A DNA stretch of 64,000 bases from Hyphomicrobiaceae bacterium (GTDB taxonomy: Bacteria; Pseudomonadota; Alphaproteobacteria; Rhizobiales; Devosiaceae). A model generated the notes under the pieces. The model did no database searches. It was not told where the DNA came from and saw nothing but the letters and a program-made list of their open reading frames with translations. The translations under genes and the position numbers were made by a program. Shown here in pieces: positions 46,933-56,708 of the stretch (the stretch's first letter is position 1; every line of letters starts with the position of its first letter). The DNA lies in contig JACKJF010000004.1 in NCBI GenBank assembly GCA_020638095.1, positions 62,001-126,000 of the forward strand, given 5' to 3'.

Positions 46933-49455
46933 ATGCGCCGCCCTCTCCAAACCATACTTGCCGCGCTTGCCATCGCGGCAGGGTTTGCCGCGCCGGCCGC
47001 CGCCATCGACTGGATTGCCGAAATCGGCACCTACAAGCTCGAAGCTGCGAGCCTTTTTCGCCTGCGAGACCAACTCGGACCGGATCTTTTCAGGGCACTC
47101 GGCGCGGTCCGCAATCAGGCCTTCGCAGACGAGAATGATCTACAATCCGCCCTGCAGGCCGCCGCGCCCCAACTCAATTCCGAGCAACTCACGCTTCTGA
47201 CGGATGCCGCCCGGCAAAATACCGGCCGCATCGGCATCGAGGAGCGGGGCGTGAACATGTTCACCGTTTATGCGGCGGGTGCGGACCTGCCTGCGGAAAC
47301 GCCTTTCGCAGCCCGGTCCTGGCTCCCCGAACTTCCCGGCGAAGCGCCCACTGCTGGTCTCACCTGGATCAACGCCGACGCATGCGTTCAGGTAATGCAA
47401 AAGGGCGAAACGCTCTTCTCCTTTTGCGATCCCGCCATTTCGGGCAGCAAGACCAGCGTCACCGTCCGGTTCGATGCGCGCCACGTTTACGGCCTCGGCC
47501 AGCACTTCGCCAATGCCGGCAGCACCGTTGCCAACCGGCTGGGCCAATCGGTTGACGGCACTAACGCAATGACCGGCTTCAACGGTGGCGCCAACGGCAA
47601 CACGCTGATTCCCATCGCCTATTTCGACGCACCGCATCCATTCGCATTGCTGCTCGATAACCGCTACCCGCAGGACTGGAAATTCACTGGTGACAGAGTT
47701 GCGATCAGCTCTGACGATGGTGTCTTCGATCTTCACGTCCTGACCGGCGAGACGCTGGCCGATATCCGCCGCCGCTTCATGGACCTCAGCGGCCACCCGC
47801 CGGTTCCGCCCAAGGCGTTTTTCGGTCTCTGGCTTTCTGAATACGGTTTCGACAATTGGGCGGAGGTCGAAGGCAAGCTCGCCACACTCAAGGAAAACCA
47901 CTTCCCGATGTCCGGCGTAGTACTCGACCTGCAATGGTTCGGCGGCATCCGGTCCAATTCGGCGAGTTCCGAAATGGGCAGCCTGACCTGGGACGAAAGC
48001 GCCTTTCCCGATCCGGCCGGACACATCGCCGATCTGTCCAGGCGCGGCATCGGCACCATGCTGATCGAGGAAAGCTACATCTCGTCGGGGCTTCAGTCCT
48101 ATTCGGACCTCGACGAGCGGGGCTATCTGATCCACGACGCTGACGGAAGATCTCTTGACGTCGGACCAGGCGGCTACTGGTGGGGCAGGGGGTCGATGAT
48201 CGACTGGATCAATCCCGCCGCCGGCGCCTATTGGCACGACACGCGCCGCGTGCCCCTGATTTCGGATGGCGTCATCGGTCATTGGACCGACCTCGGCGAA
48301 CCCGAAATATTTAATGCTGCCGCGCGTTATGGCCCGAACAGCGAAACCCATCTGGCGATCCACAATTCCTACAATCTCGAATGGCTGCAATCGATCGCCG
48401 ACGGCTATGTCCGAACCGACCCCGACCAGCGCAATTTCATGATGTCGCGAAGCGGCGGCATGGGGCTGCAGGCTCTTGGTGCTGCAATGTGGTCTGGAGA
48501 TACGGGATCCGACTTCGGTTCGCTCGCTGCCCAGATGGCCGAAGCGACCCACATGATGTGGTCCGGCATCGACTATTACGGTTCAGACATCGGCGGGTTC
48601 CACCGCTCGGCGCTTTCATCCTATCCCCGCGATTTACGCCATGATGAGGCGATGAACGAGCTCTATTCCGAGTGGCTGGCCTATTCCGCGCTCTTCGAGG
48701 TGCCGGTCCGTCCGCACACCGAAAATCTCTGCAATTGCAAGGAAACGGCACCTGATCGCATCGGCGATATCGAGGCCAACCGGACCAATCTCGAGCTCCG
48801 CTATTCCATGCTGCCCTACTACTACTCGCTGGCCCACCGCGCGTGGGCGACGGGCGAACCACTGTTCCCCGCACTCGATTATCTCTATCCCGATGACCCG
48901 GCGGCAGCCGGCCTCGGGTACGAAAGGATGATTGGCGACTTTCTGATCGGCGCCGCCATCGCACGCTACGGCGATCAAACGGTGCCGGTCTACCTGCCCG
49001 AGTTCGACTGGTACGACTTCCGCACCGGCGCGCTTGTCAGCCACGGTGGCGAATGGATCGACGCGCCGGCCCGGCAAAACGGTCACATCAGCCTGCCGCT
49101 CTATGCGCGTTCGGGTGCGCTGGTGCCGGTCATCGATGGCGGCAACCTGGTGCTGAAAGTGTTTGGCGTCGGCGCCGGCGCGTTCGACATCATCGACGAC
49201 GATGGGACGACCAATGCCTATAAGAACGGCGACGTCAGCCAAATCCACGTCCGCATGCAGGGTGCGGAGATCAGTATCGATCAGAGCCAGGCCACCGGCG
49301 CCATTCTGACGAAACTGATCTGGACCCTTCCGCCAGGCGCCCACCCGGCCTCTGTCCTGATCAACGGCAACAGGGTCTCCGTCGACGCGACTGCGTCGGA
49401 GATTACCCTCGACCTGCCTGCAAACGAACACCTTCGCGTTGAGTTCAGTCTTTAG
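46933..49455 (+). CDS. Periplasmic GH31 alpha-glucosidase/alpha-xylosidase
   Basis: The 840-residue precursor has a Sec signal (about 1-24, ending PAAA). The N-terminal beta domain (about 60-290) includes VYGLGQHFAN. The TIM barrel has VVLDLQWFGG, the nucleophile Asp453 in HWTDLGEPE, and the general acid/base Asp523 in MWSGDTGSDF. C-terminal beta domains include YLPEFDWYDFRTG. The export signal means hydrolysis occurs outside the cytoplasm. It shares the malEFG transcript, so it probably trims alpha-glucosides before or during uptake. GH31 also includes alpha-xylosidases and sulfoquinovosidases; the maltose-type importer favours an alpha-glucoside. Confidence 0.9.
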   Translation: MRRPLQTILAALAIAAGFAAPAAAIDWIAEIGTYKLEAASLFRLRDQLGPDLFRALGAVRNQAFADENDLQSALQAAAPQLNSEQLTLLTDAARQNTGRIGIEERGVNMFTVYAAGADLPAETPFAARSWLPELPGEAPTAGLTWINADACVQVMQKGETLFSFCDPAISGSKTSVTVRFDARHVYGLGQHFANAGSTVANRLGQSVDGTNAMTGFNGGANGNTLIPIAYFDAPHPFALLLDNRYPQDWKFTGDRVAISSDDGVFDLHVLTGETLADIRRRFMDLSGHPPVPPKAFFGLWLSEYGFDNWAEVEGKLATLKENHFPMSGVVLDLQWFGGIRSNSASSEMGSLTWDESAFPDPAGHIADLSRRGIGTMLIEESYISSGLQSYSDLDERGYLIHDADGRSLDVGPGGYWWGRGSMIDWINPAAGAYWHDTRRVPLISDGVIGHWTDLGEPEIFNAAARYGPNSETHLAIHNSYNLEWLQSIADGYVRTDPDQRNFMMSRSGGMGLQALGAAMWSGDTGSDFGSLAAQMAEATHMMWSGIDYYGSDIGGFHRSALSSYPRDLRHDEAMNELYSEWLAYSALFEVPVRPHTENLCNCKETAPDRIGDIEANRTNLELRYSMLPYYYSLAHRAWATGEPLFPALDYLYPDDPAAAGLGYERMIGDFLIGAAIARYGDQTVPVYLPEFDWYDFRTGALVSHGGEWIDAPARQNGHISLPLYARSGALVPVIDGGNLVLKVFGVGAGAFDIIDDDGTTNAYKNGDVSQIHVRMQGAEISIDQSQATGAILTKLIWTLPPGAHPASVLINGNRVSVDATASEITLDLPANEHLRVEFSL

Positions 49456-49643
49456 TTTGAAGGCCACACAAAAAAGTGATCGGCAAATTTGGTAGCGGGT
49501 GCCAACGCGGGCGGGTTTTCGTTCACCCGTATTTAGCGACACAAAAGCCCCGGCGGCCCGGGCCATTTGAGGCACTTTCCAGCAACAAATTCCGACAGCT
49601 TTCACGTCGTCTGCGACGCAACTTGCGGCCAGGACATGTGTCC

Positions 49644-49659
49644 TCCGTATGGCTACGGA
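49644..49659. promoter_or_regulatory. Inverted repeat TCCGTA-N4-TACGGA, site 1
   Basis: TCCGTATGGCTACGGA lies 62 bases upstream of the LuxR-type gene. The same arms recur at 50141-50156. It is a candidate autoregulatory operator for the HTH-only protein. Confidence 0.7.
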
Positions 49660-49721
49660 TGTCTCGGTTCCTTGCAGGGATCATATTGGGGCAAGTACTG
49701 ATTTAGCCCTTTTTTGCCGTC

Positions 49722-50030
49722 ATGAACTTCGCCGGTGCATCCGCACTGTCCGAATTGCAGGTCGACCGGATCGATCAGTTTTTGGGCTGTCTCAAAAAGC
49801 TGAGCGCGCGGGAACGGACAGTATTTCGCTGCCTTCTCGAAGCCGAATCCACCCGCGAAATATCCGAACGGCTTGGCATTTCCGAGCGCACAGTTGAAAG
49901 CCATCGCGAGAAAGTCATTCAGAAATTTGGCGTCCGGAACAGCCTTGAACTCGCCGCCATGGTGGTCCGTGCTTTTGTCGGCGACCGCATTGCCCGCTGT
50001 CCGGATTGGGTGGCCTTTCTTTGTGAATGA
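49722..50030 (+). CDS. HTH-only LuxR-type transcriptional regulator (102 aa)
   Basis: The protein consists of about 25 leading residues and a single LuxR/FixJ C-terminal HTH: LSARERTVFRCLLEAESTRE, ISERLGISERTVESHREKV and IQKFGVRNSLELAAMVV. There is no receiver and no autoinducer-binding domain, so activity is probably set by its level or by a partner. The start at ATG 49722 has almost no Shine-Dalgarno sequence (preceded by TTTTTTGCCGTC), so translation may be weak or leaderless. A TCCGTA-N4-TACGGA inverted repeat lies upstream of it, and another lies before the giant surface-protein gene. This suggests that it controls both. Confidence 0.88.
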   Translation: MNFAGASALSELQVDRIDQFLGCLKKLSARERTVFRCLLEAESTREISERLGISERTVESHREKVIQKFGVRNSLELAAMVVRAFVGDRIARCPDWVAFLCE

Positions 50031-50140
50031 TTGGCAGTCACGCGCCTCATGCCTGCACTAAGTAGAAATACGGACAAAGTGGCCCAAAAAGCCCACCACA
50101 GGGCCACCAATTAACTAAAATGCGAATCAAGGCGAAGCAG

Positions 50141-50156
50141 TCCGTATCCCTACGGA
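50141..50156. promoter_or_regulatory. Inverted repeat TCCGTA-N4-TACGGA, site 2
   Basis: TCCGTATCCCTACGGA has the same arms and spacing as site 1 and lies 227 bases before the surface-protein start. The four spacer bases differ (TCCC against TGGC), as expected for a dimer site. Confidence 0.7.
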
Positions 50157-50189
50157 TGATTTGGCCTGTCAATTTCGATTTAGTGACTG

Positions 50190-50204
50190 TTAACGAAAAG
50201 TTAA
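50190..50204. promoter_or_regulatory. CtrA-type box TTAA-N7-TTAA
   Basis: TTAACGAAAAGTTAA matches the alphaproteobacterial CtrA recognition pattern exactly. Chance occurrence in AT-rich intergenic DNA is possible. Confidence 0.45.
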
Positions 50205-50383
50205 AATCGACAGATATCCTGCCGGTACTTTGATCGTGTTGAACCGCTTACGGGGGCGCGTAGGCCTGAGTTAGAAGTTGTTTTGAGTGTATTGACCAAA
50301 GCGCCAAGCCCGCGACCGGGCTGACAGCTCACCGCAACTTCCGATGGCCGACAAACCTCCAGAGCTTGCTGACGGAGGAAGTC

Positions 50384-53300
50384 ATGGCGACCATTTACGT
50401 TGATATCTCTTATGCCGGTGGAACGAGCGACGGCTCGCTGACCGATCCCTACACGTCCATACAGGACGCGATCAACAGCGCCAGCAACGGCGACACGATC
50501 GAGGTTGCGGCCGGGACCTACGTCGAAAACCTCGTGATTGACAAGGAAGTCACCATCAACGGCGCCAATGCCGGTGTCGACGGTGCCGACCCCCGCGGAC
50601 CGGAAACGACGATAGTCGCAACGTCAGGCGACACCATTCTGGTCGAGGCCGACAATATCGTCATCAACGGCATCGAGGCCATCAACGATGGCGGCGACGA
50701 TGTCATCTCCAATTACACCGGTAGCGCAAACGCGATCGACAACCTGACGATCACCAATTCGGTCATTCACTTCACGCACCCCGACGCCTGGGGCATCACC
50801 CTTTACAATTCGCCGGACAATTCCGCCACTTTTGCCCATATCACCAACAACAAGATCACCGGCGTTCTGCCTCCTGACAACAGCGCGACCACGCGCGGTA
50901 TCCTGCTTTACAACAACGCCTATGCGGAGGTGACCGGCAACACGATCAGCGACGTTCAGATCGCCATCCAGACAGGCAATTTCAGCAATGCGAACACCGC
51001 GCTCGACATTCCGGAAATTTCCGGAAACACGATCGAAGCCAACCTGATCGGCATTTATCACAACCTCCACTATGGGGCCGCGACCGACTGGGCGATCGCC
51101 AACAACGATATCACAGGCACGACCTATGCCCACGACACCGAAGGCGGGTCCGGTATTCGCATTATGTCGTTGGGAACGGGTGTATCCGCGACGGTAACCG
51201 ACAACGACGTGTCTGGTTTCAATTCCGGCTACCTCATCTGGAACAACGATGACGGCGCCTTGGTCCAGGGTGGAACCTCAAGCAATAACGTCTACGGCAT
51301 TTCCGCCATTGACCACCACCCGACCTTTGGGCCGGCAAACGCCGGCGCCTCCGATGATTTTGCCTTCGATGGGGTCAACTTCTCGGGCAACGACGCCGAT
51401 CTCTTTGTTGAAAACACCGAACTGTCGGCGCAGGGCACGTCGAACTTTTCGACCATCATTCAGGAAGGCGGCACGTTCGACGCCGGCACCAATTCCGCAC
51501 CGACGGTCATCTACGCGACCTCGCTGGACGACAACATCGTCGCCATTGCCGGCAATCAGAATGTGGACGGCTTCGACGGCGTAGACACTTACGACTTCAG
51601 CGTGGCCAACCCCGCTGGCGGCGCTTACGCTGATCTGCAGTCGGGCGTGTCCTTTTCGGCCAATACTGGCATCGACACGCTCAGTCATATCGAGAACCTG
51701 CGTGGATCGGACGGTAACGACGAATTCCACGGTGACAGCGGCGACAATACGTTCTTCGCCTCGGCTGGTGTCGATGATGTAGACGGCCGTGGCGGTTCCG
51801 ACACGTTTGACGCCAGCGACGCCGCATCCAGCCTGCTGGTCGATCTGAATGGCGGGCACGTCTTCGGTGCCAACACGGCGACGTTGACGAGCATCGAAAA
51901 CGCCAACACTGGCTCGGCCGACGACGTCATCGTCGGATCGACCGCAGACAATTCCGTCGACGGTGGAGCCGGCATCGACAACGTCATCGAGACGTCGAAC
52001 TACGCGGACGCGACCATCGCTTATGATGGCACCCACTTCACCGTCACGACTGCGACCGGTGGCACCGACACGCTTTCCAACGTGGAAAAAGTGACGTTCA
52101 ATGACGCAACAGTGTGGCTGGTGTCCGACGCGGCTGAACTGACGACGGCACTCGCGAACGCCGCCGCCGGTGATACAATCAAGCTTGCCGACGGCACCTA
52201 CGAAGGCAATTTCACGATTGCCACCGACGGTATCACCCTCGAATCCGTCAGCGGTAATGCTGCCGACGTCATCATCAAGGGCCAGTTCAAGGCGCTCAAC
52301 GGCATCAGCGACGCGACGCCCTTGAATGAATGGATCGGGACTGCCACCGCCTACACCACAACCCCGCCGGGATTTGTCGTGAGCGGCGATTCCGTCACGA
52401 TCAAGAACCTGACGATCACCGAGTTTCGGACGGGCATCGATCTTCAAAGCAATGATGGCCTGACCATCGATGGTGTCGTCTTCGACGAGAACATCCACTC
52501 GATCTATAAGGAAAACGGCTCCGCCGAAGTTACCAACTTCACGCTCGAGAACAGCGCCTTCACCAACAGTTATCACGGCTTGATCGTCAACGCCGATCCC
52601 AGCGGCGCCGGTTCGTTCGACAATGTAACGCTCGACAACGTCTCGTTCACCCACATGACCGAGAAGGGCATCTACGTTGAACAACTGTCCAACGCCGATT
52701 TCGGCGACCTTACCATGACCGATGTCGGCCAATTCGGCCGTGGCGATGCGTTCGGAACCATCGGGCAGTGGGGCACAGGCATCGACGTCAACGTCAAATA
52801 CGGCGATTTCGCCAACGTTTCGATCCACGACTTTCAATTTACCGACGTTGGGCTGTCGGATGGAGGCGGCAGTCCGCATCTTGGCGGTGGCGCCATTTCG
52901 GTGAAGGCGCGCGACGACGGCGGCTACGCCTCAAATCCGGCGACCCTCGACAATGTCAGCATCACCAACGGGACGATCGACGGAGATTCGACCGGCATCC
53001 GCATCGGCGAGCCGGGCAAAACCACGGCCGGTCCGAGCAATGTCGACATTGAAAACATTGCCAACCACTCAACGGCCGCCGATGCGTGGGCGTATGACAA
53101 CCAGACCACAACCCCGCTTGACGTCGTTCTAACCTCTGGCGACGACGTGGCGGCCGTCAAGTCGTCGGCGACCGGTTCGGTCCACTTCGAGGGTGGCAAC
53201 GGCGCCGACCACCTGGCCGGTGGCAATTCCAGTGACTCGTTCGACGGTGGCTCGGGCGACGACTCGATCGACGGTGGCGCCGGGATCGACAACGTCATCG

Positions 53301-56300
53301 AGACGTCGGACTATGCCGATGCGACCATCGCTTATGATGGCATTCACTTCACGGTATCGACGCCCACAGGCGGCACCGACACGCTTTCCAACGTCGAAAA
53401 AGTGTCGTTCAACGACGCGACGGTTTGGCTTGCCGATGACGCGGCCGGGTTGGTCCAGGCGCTTGCGAACGCCGGTGTCGGCGACATCATTCAGCTGGCG
53501 CCGGGGACCTACAACTTGACGTCTCAGCTCAACATCACTCAAGGCGTTACGATTCTGGGCGCAGGTGAGGCGCAGACCACTCTCGTCGCCGCGAGCTCCG
53601 CATACGGCATTTACATCACTGGCGACGACGTTTCGATCAGCGACCTCAGCGTCGACGCCCACGCGGTCACCTACTACGGTATCAAGGTCAATCCGGCCAA
53701 CGCGGCCAGCCCGACCGATTCGGTGGACAATTTCTCGCTCGATCACGTCACGGTCACTGGTGCGGGAAGGTCGGAAATCGACCTGAACGGTGTCGACAAT
53801 TCGTCCCTCTCCAATGTGACCGCCGATGGCGATGGCACGGCGGGCGTCGGCATCGCGCTGACCGATTCCACCCACATCACCCTCGAAAACGTCACCACAA
53901 TGGACAATGGCTGGGGGTCGATCGGGCTCTATTCCGCGGGCAACTACTGGGAACCGGGCACCAACCATGTCAGCTTCTCCGGAACTTATTCCCACAATGA
54001 AGCGACGGGAATTTACGCCGAAGAAGAAAACGGCTCTGCCGTAAGTGACATCAATTTCGGCAATACCGGGGTTACGGAAATCTATGCGGTCACCAACGAC
54101 AGCTTCCGTGGTCCGGACAGCCCGCACTTCACATTTTTCTTCGACAATCAGGCTGATGCCCTGGCGTTCGCCAAGGACGGTCTCGACGACACTGTACACA
54201 GCATAGACTACGGCATGGACTCCGTCGTCACCGGCCCGCTTTCACCGACCGGGGTGAACGCTGAGAACGGCCACACATTTCATGTCGGCGCGGGCATGTC
54301 CCTGCAAGAAGCGGTGGACCACGCCGTTGATGGCGACACGATCATCATCGAAGACAATGTCACGATCACCGAACAGGTGACCATCAACGGCTTCACCAAC
54401 CTGACCATCATGGGTGCGGGCGACGGTTCCCTGATCCACGCGCCGGCCGTTCCTGTTGTGAACAACAGCGGCGTCGGCGGTCTCAACGTGGCCGCAGTCA
54501 TCGCCGTGATCAACAGCACGGGCGTCACGATTGAAGACATCAAGGTCGACGCCGGTGGTGTTGGAGACGCGATCGGCGGCACCGAGTTTTCCGGCATCTA
54601 TTTCGGAAATGCGGGCGGGACGGTCGACGGTGTTACCGTGACCGGCGTGCGTGACGACTATGGCACTGACGGACACGTGAAGGGCAGCCAGCAGGGCCGC
54701 GCCATTTACGTCCGCGACTTCATCGACGATCAAGCTGTCATTCTGACCAACAACACCGTCGACGATTTCCAGAAGAATGGCATCGACGTCCGTGGCGATC
54801 ATGTGACAGCTACCATTATCGGTAACATGATCACCGGTGACGGCCTGATCCCGGGCGACGGCGCCATGGCTCAGAACGGCATTGTGTTCGGCTTCGGCGC
54901 AAGCGGTCTGATCAACAACAACACGATCTCGGAGGTCGGCAATAACCGCTCCGACATGGATGGCGCGACCGGAATACTTGTCTACCAGGGCGGTGGCGGC
55001 ATCACGGTTTCCAACAACCACGTGTCCGGCGCAACCGACGGTGTCGGGGGCTTCCTCGACTCGGTGACGAACGGGATCTACGTCTACGCGACTGATGGCG
55101 TGGACGTTTCAGGAAATACCGTTTCCGGCACGGAATTCGGTCTCGGCGCCTCCGGCAATGTCGATGGTTTGACCCAGACTGTTGCCAACAACTTTGCATC
55201 AATCGAGAGTTACAGCGTCGATATCGACGCCTCGGGCAACGATAGCGGTGGCACGATCGACGGTTCGTCCGGTGATGACCACGTTATTGGCTCTGACCAC
55301 GGAGACACGATCAACGGATTTGCTGGTGACGACAATATCGAGGGCGGTGCCCTTGACGATGTCATCAATGGCGGCGACGGCAGCGACATGATCGATGGCG
55401 GTGGCGGCAGCGATACCGTCGTGCTCGACGGCAGCTTCGCCAACTACACGATCGCAGGTAACGGGGGTACCTACACGGTCGTTTCGGGAGCCGATACCGA
55501 CGTTTTGACCCATATTGAGAAGATCAAGATCAATGGTGTCACCGTCAACGCCGACGACGCGCGCACCAATATCGGGATTGCGATCAACTCGATCATCGAT
55601 CCGGAAACGGGTTCGACCATATCTGTCGATGAAAACAGTGCCACGGGCACTGCAGTGGCAACGGTGAACGTCACCAACAGCCAGACGGCATTGGGTGATA
55701 CCACGACGTTCGAGCTGCGTGAAACCGGCGGCGGCGCCTTTACTGGGCCGTTCAGCATCGATTCCTCGGGTAACATCACGGTCACCGGCGCGCTCGATTT
55801 CGAAACGACGACGTCCTACGCACTCAAGGTCGCCGTGGTCGACTCACATGGCAATGAGACGGTTCAGGCAATCACCATCAATGTGGCCGACGTGAATGAG
55901 GCCCCCAATGGCGGTGTCGGAGGTCTCGAAACCCAAACGGCGTCGCTTCAGGCCGGGTTGACGCAGGCAAAGCTTGGTCTTGGTGCCTTGGGTGATCCTG
56001 ATCCAAACGACACGTTGACATATACGATAGATACCCTTCCAACCCATGGCACCGTTTTCCTGAACGGAACGGCGTTAACCGGTGGCGAGGCACTGACCGA
56101 GGCCGAGTTTCAGGCCCTGACGTACTCGGCAAAGGATACGGCGTCCACGGAAGCGCTCGTTATTTCCGTCTCCGATGGCACAAACGTCACACCGATTAAC
56201 GTAACCATCAACGTGACCGCGCCCACCAATGATCGTCTCAACGGCAACAATCAGGCGAACCGGCTTGATGGTGGCGCTGGCGACGACATACTCAAGGGCC

Positions 56301-56656
56301 GGAACGGCAGCGATACGCTGATTGGCGGATCTGGCGATGACAACCTGAAGGGCGGAAAAGGCAGCGACATTCTGATTGCCGGCAAGGGCACCGACACGCT
56401 CACCGGCGGTCAGAATGATGACACGTTCACGTTCGGGAAATTCCAGAACAAGAACACCATCACCGACTTCCAGAACGGGCTCGACAAGATCGACCTGTCT
56501 GCCTTCGGATTTGCGACCAAGGCCGATGCCAAAGCCGCGTTCCAGGAAGTTGGCACGACCCACGACAATGTCGTGAAATTCGTCCAGAATGGCACGACGA
56601 TTATCGTCAAAGGCATCGACCTTCACGACGTTTCGAACGGCGACCTGATCATCTGA
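50384..56656 (+). CDS. Giant beta-helix / cadherin / RTX secreted surface protein
   Basis: The 2090-residue acidic protein has no Sec signal. Four right-handed beta-helix modules start near residues 3, 576, 1012 and 1296, each opening with a similar motif (AINSASNGDTIEVAAGTY, ALANAAAGDTIKLADGTY, ALANAGVGDIIQLAPGTY, AVDHAVDGDTIIIEDNV). Short RTX-type Gly-Asp stretches separate some modules. A cadherin-like domain (about 1744-1841; DENSATGT, DFETTTSYAL) and a second cadherin-like or VCBS-like unit (about 1845-1945) follow. Calcium-binding nonapeptides (DRLNGNNQANRLDGGAGDD, about 1949-2012) precede a C-terminal region ending in DLII. This is typical of type I secretion. Start ATG 50384 follows GGAGGAA; an upstream TTG at 50366 is less likely. 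No type I exporter is in the window. Adhesion or carbohydrate binding, or lyase activity in the helices, is possible but unproved. Confidence 0.9.
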   Translation: MATIYVDISYAGGTSDGSLTDPYTSIQDAINSASNGDTIEVAAGTYVENLVIDKEVTINGANAGVDGADPRGPETTIVATSGDTILVEADNIVINGIEAINDGGDDVISNYTGSANAIDNLTITNSVIHFTHPDAWGITLYNSPDNSATFAHITNNKITGVLPPDNSATTRGILLYNNAYAEVTGNTISDVQIAIQTGNFSNANTALDIPEISGNTIEANLIGIYHNLHYGAATDWAIANNDITGTTYAHDTEGGSGIRIMSLGTGVSATVTDNDVSGFNSGYLIWNNDDGALVQGGTSSNNVYGISAIDHHPTFGPANAGASDDFAFDGVNFSGNDADLFVENTELSAQGTSNFSTIIQEGGTFDAGTNSAPTVIYATSLDDNIVAIAGNQNVDGFDGVDTYDFSVANPAGGAYADLQSGVSFSANTGIDTLSHIENLRGSDGNDEFHGDSGDNTFFASAGVDDVDGRGGSDTFDASDAASSLLVDLNGGHVFGANTATLTSIENANTGSADDVIVGSTADNSVDGGAGIDNVIETSNYADATIAYDGTHFTVTTATGGTDTLSNVEKVTFNDATVWLVSDAAELTTALANAAAGDTIKLADGTYEGNFTIATDGITLESVSGNAADVIIKGQFKALNGISDATPLNEWIGTATAYTTTPPGFVVSGDSVTIKNLTITEFRTGIDLQSNDGLTIDGVVFDENIHSIYKENGSAEVTNFTLENSAFTNSYHGLIVNADPSGAGSFDNVTLDNVSFTHMTEKGIYVEQLSNADFGDLTMTDVGQFGRGDAFGTIGQWGTGIDVNVKYGDFANVSIHDFQFTDVGLSDGGGSPHLGGGAISVKARDDGGYASNPATLDNVSITNGTIDGDSTGIRIGEPGKTTAGPSNVDIENIANHSTAADAWAYDNQTTTPLDVVLTSGDDVAAVKSSATGSVHFEGGNGADHLAGGNSSDSFDGGSGDDSIDGGAGIDNVIETSDYADATIAYDGIHFTVSTPTGGTDTLSNVEKVSFNDATVWLADDAAGLVQALANAGVGDIIQLAPGTYNLTSQLNITQGVTILGAGEAQTTLVAASSAYGIYITGDDVSISDLSVDAHAVTYYGIKVNPANAASPTDSVDNFSLDHVTVTGAGRSEIDLNGVDNSSLSNVTADGDGTAGVGIALTDSTHITLENVTTMDNGWGSIGLYSAGNYWEPGTNHVSFSGTYSHNEATGIYAEEENGSAVSDINFGNTGVTEIYAVTNDSFRGPDSPHFTFFFDNQADALAFAKDGLDDTVHSIDYGMDSVVTGPLSPTGVNAENGHTFHVGAGMSLQEAVDHAVDGDTIIIEDNVTITEQVTINGFTNLTIMGAGDGSLIHAPAVPVVNNSGVGGLNVAAVIAVINSTGVTIEDIKVDAGGVGDAIGGTEFSGIYFGNAGGTVDGVTVTGVRDDYGTDGHVKGSQQGRAIYVRDFIDDQAVILTNNTVDDFQKNGIDVRGDHVTATIIGNMITGDGLIPGDGAMAQNGIVFGFGASGLINNNTISEVGNNRSDMDGATGILVYQGGGGITVSNNHVSGATDGVGGFLDSVTNGIYVYATDGVDVSGNTVSGTEFGLGASGNVDGLTQTVANNFASIESYSVDIDASGNDSGGTIDGSSGDDHVIGSDHGDTINGFAGDDNIEGGALDDVINGGDGSDMIDGGGGSDTVVLDGSFANYTIAGNGGTYTVVSGADTDVLTHIEKIKINGVTVNADDARTNIGIAINSIIDPETGSTISVDENSATGTAVATVNVTNSQTALGDTTTFELRETGGGAFTGPFSIDSSGNITVTGALDFETTTSYALKVAVVDSHGNETVQAITINVADVNEAPNGGVGGLETQTASLQAGLTQAKLGLGALGDPDPNDTLTYTIDTLPTHGTVFLNGTALTGGEALTEAEFQALTYSAKDTASTEALVISVSDGTNVTPINVTINVTAPTNDRLNGNNQANRLDGGAGDDILKGRNGSDTLIGGSGDDNLKGGKGSDILIAGKGTDTLTGGQNDDTFTFGKFQNKNTITDFQNGLDKIDLSAFGFATKADAKAAFQEVGTTHDNVVKFVQNGTTIIVKGIDLHDVSNGDLII
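51957..52120 (+). repeat. Intragenic direct repeat, copy A
   Basis: A 164-base segment encodes the module junction (DNVIETSNYADATIAYDG to NDATVWL). It aligns without gaps to 53268-53431, 1311 bases downstream, and is highly similar at the DNA level. A more diverged protein-level copy is near 55425-55560. Confidence 0.8.
53268..53431 (+). repeat. Intragenic direct repeat, copy B
   Basis: It is the gap-free partner of 51957-52120, encoding DNVIETSDYADATIAYDG to NDATVWL. It marks duplication of a whole beta-helix module. Confidence 0.8.
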
Positions 56657-56680
56657 TCCCGTTCAGTCTGAGAATGCCTC

Positions 56681-56708
56681 AACGCCCCAGCCTCTGCGCC
56701 GGGGCGTT
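56681..56708 (+). terminator. Terminator after the surface-protein gene
   Basis: AACGCCCC (56681-56688) pairs with GGGGCGTT (56701-56708), and TTGCATTC follows. It lies 25 bases after the stop codon. Confidence 0.7.

Larger units (their letters stand above)
50031..50383. promoter_or_regulatory. Regulatory region of the giant surface protein
   Basis: This 353-base AT-richer stretch has no gene. It holds a possible hairpin, GTGGCCC (50079-50085) with GGGCCAC (50101-50107), that may end the luxR transcript. A TACGGA half-site lies at 50069-50074. The inverted repeat TCCGTATCCCTACGGA is at 50141-50156. TTAA-CGAAAAG-TTAA at 50190-50204 is a perfect TTAA-N7-TTAA CtrA-type box. The ribosome site is GGAGGAA (50374-50380). 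Confidence 0.6.

Noticed and set aside
49555..49564. GGCCCGGGCC palindrome
   Set aside because: A short GC palindrome is common in this GC-rich DNA and has no partner or consistent position.
51700..51960. Possible tandem-repeat or CRISPR-like array
   Set aside because: The periodicity is protein-level RTX/beta-helix repetition within a gene, with no constant direct repeats and unique spacers.
51278..52879. 533-codon minus-strand frame, with similar ones at 53129-54199 and 58917-59789
   Set aside because: Antisense to the RTX surface protein and the protease; Val/Asp/Arg-rich translation without recognisable domains.
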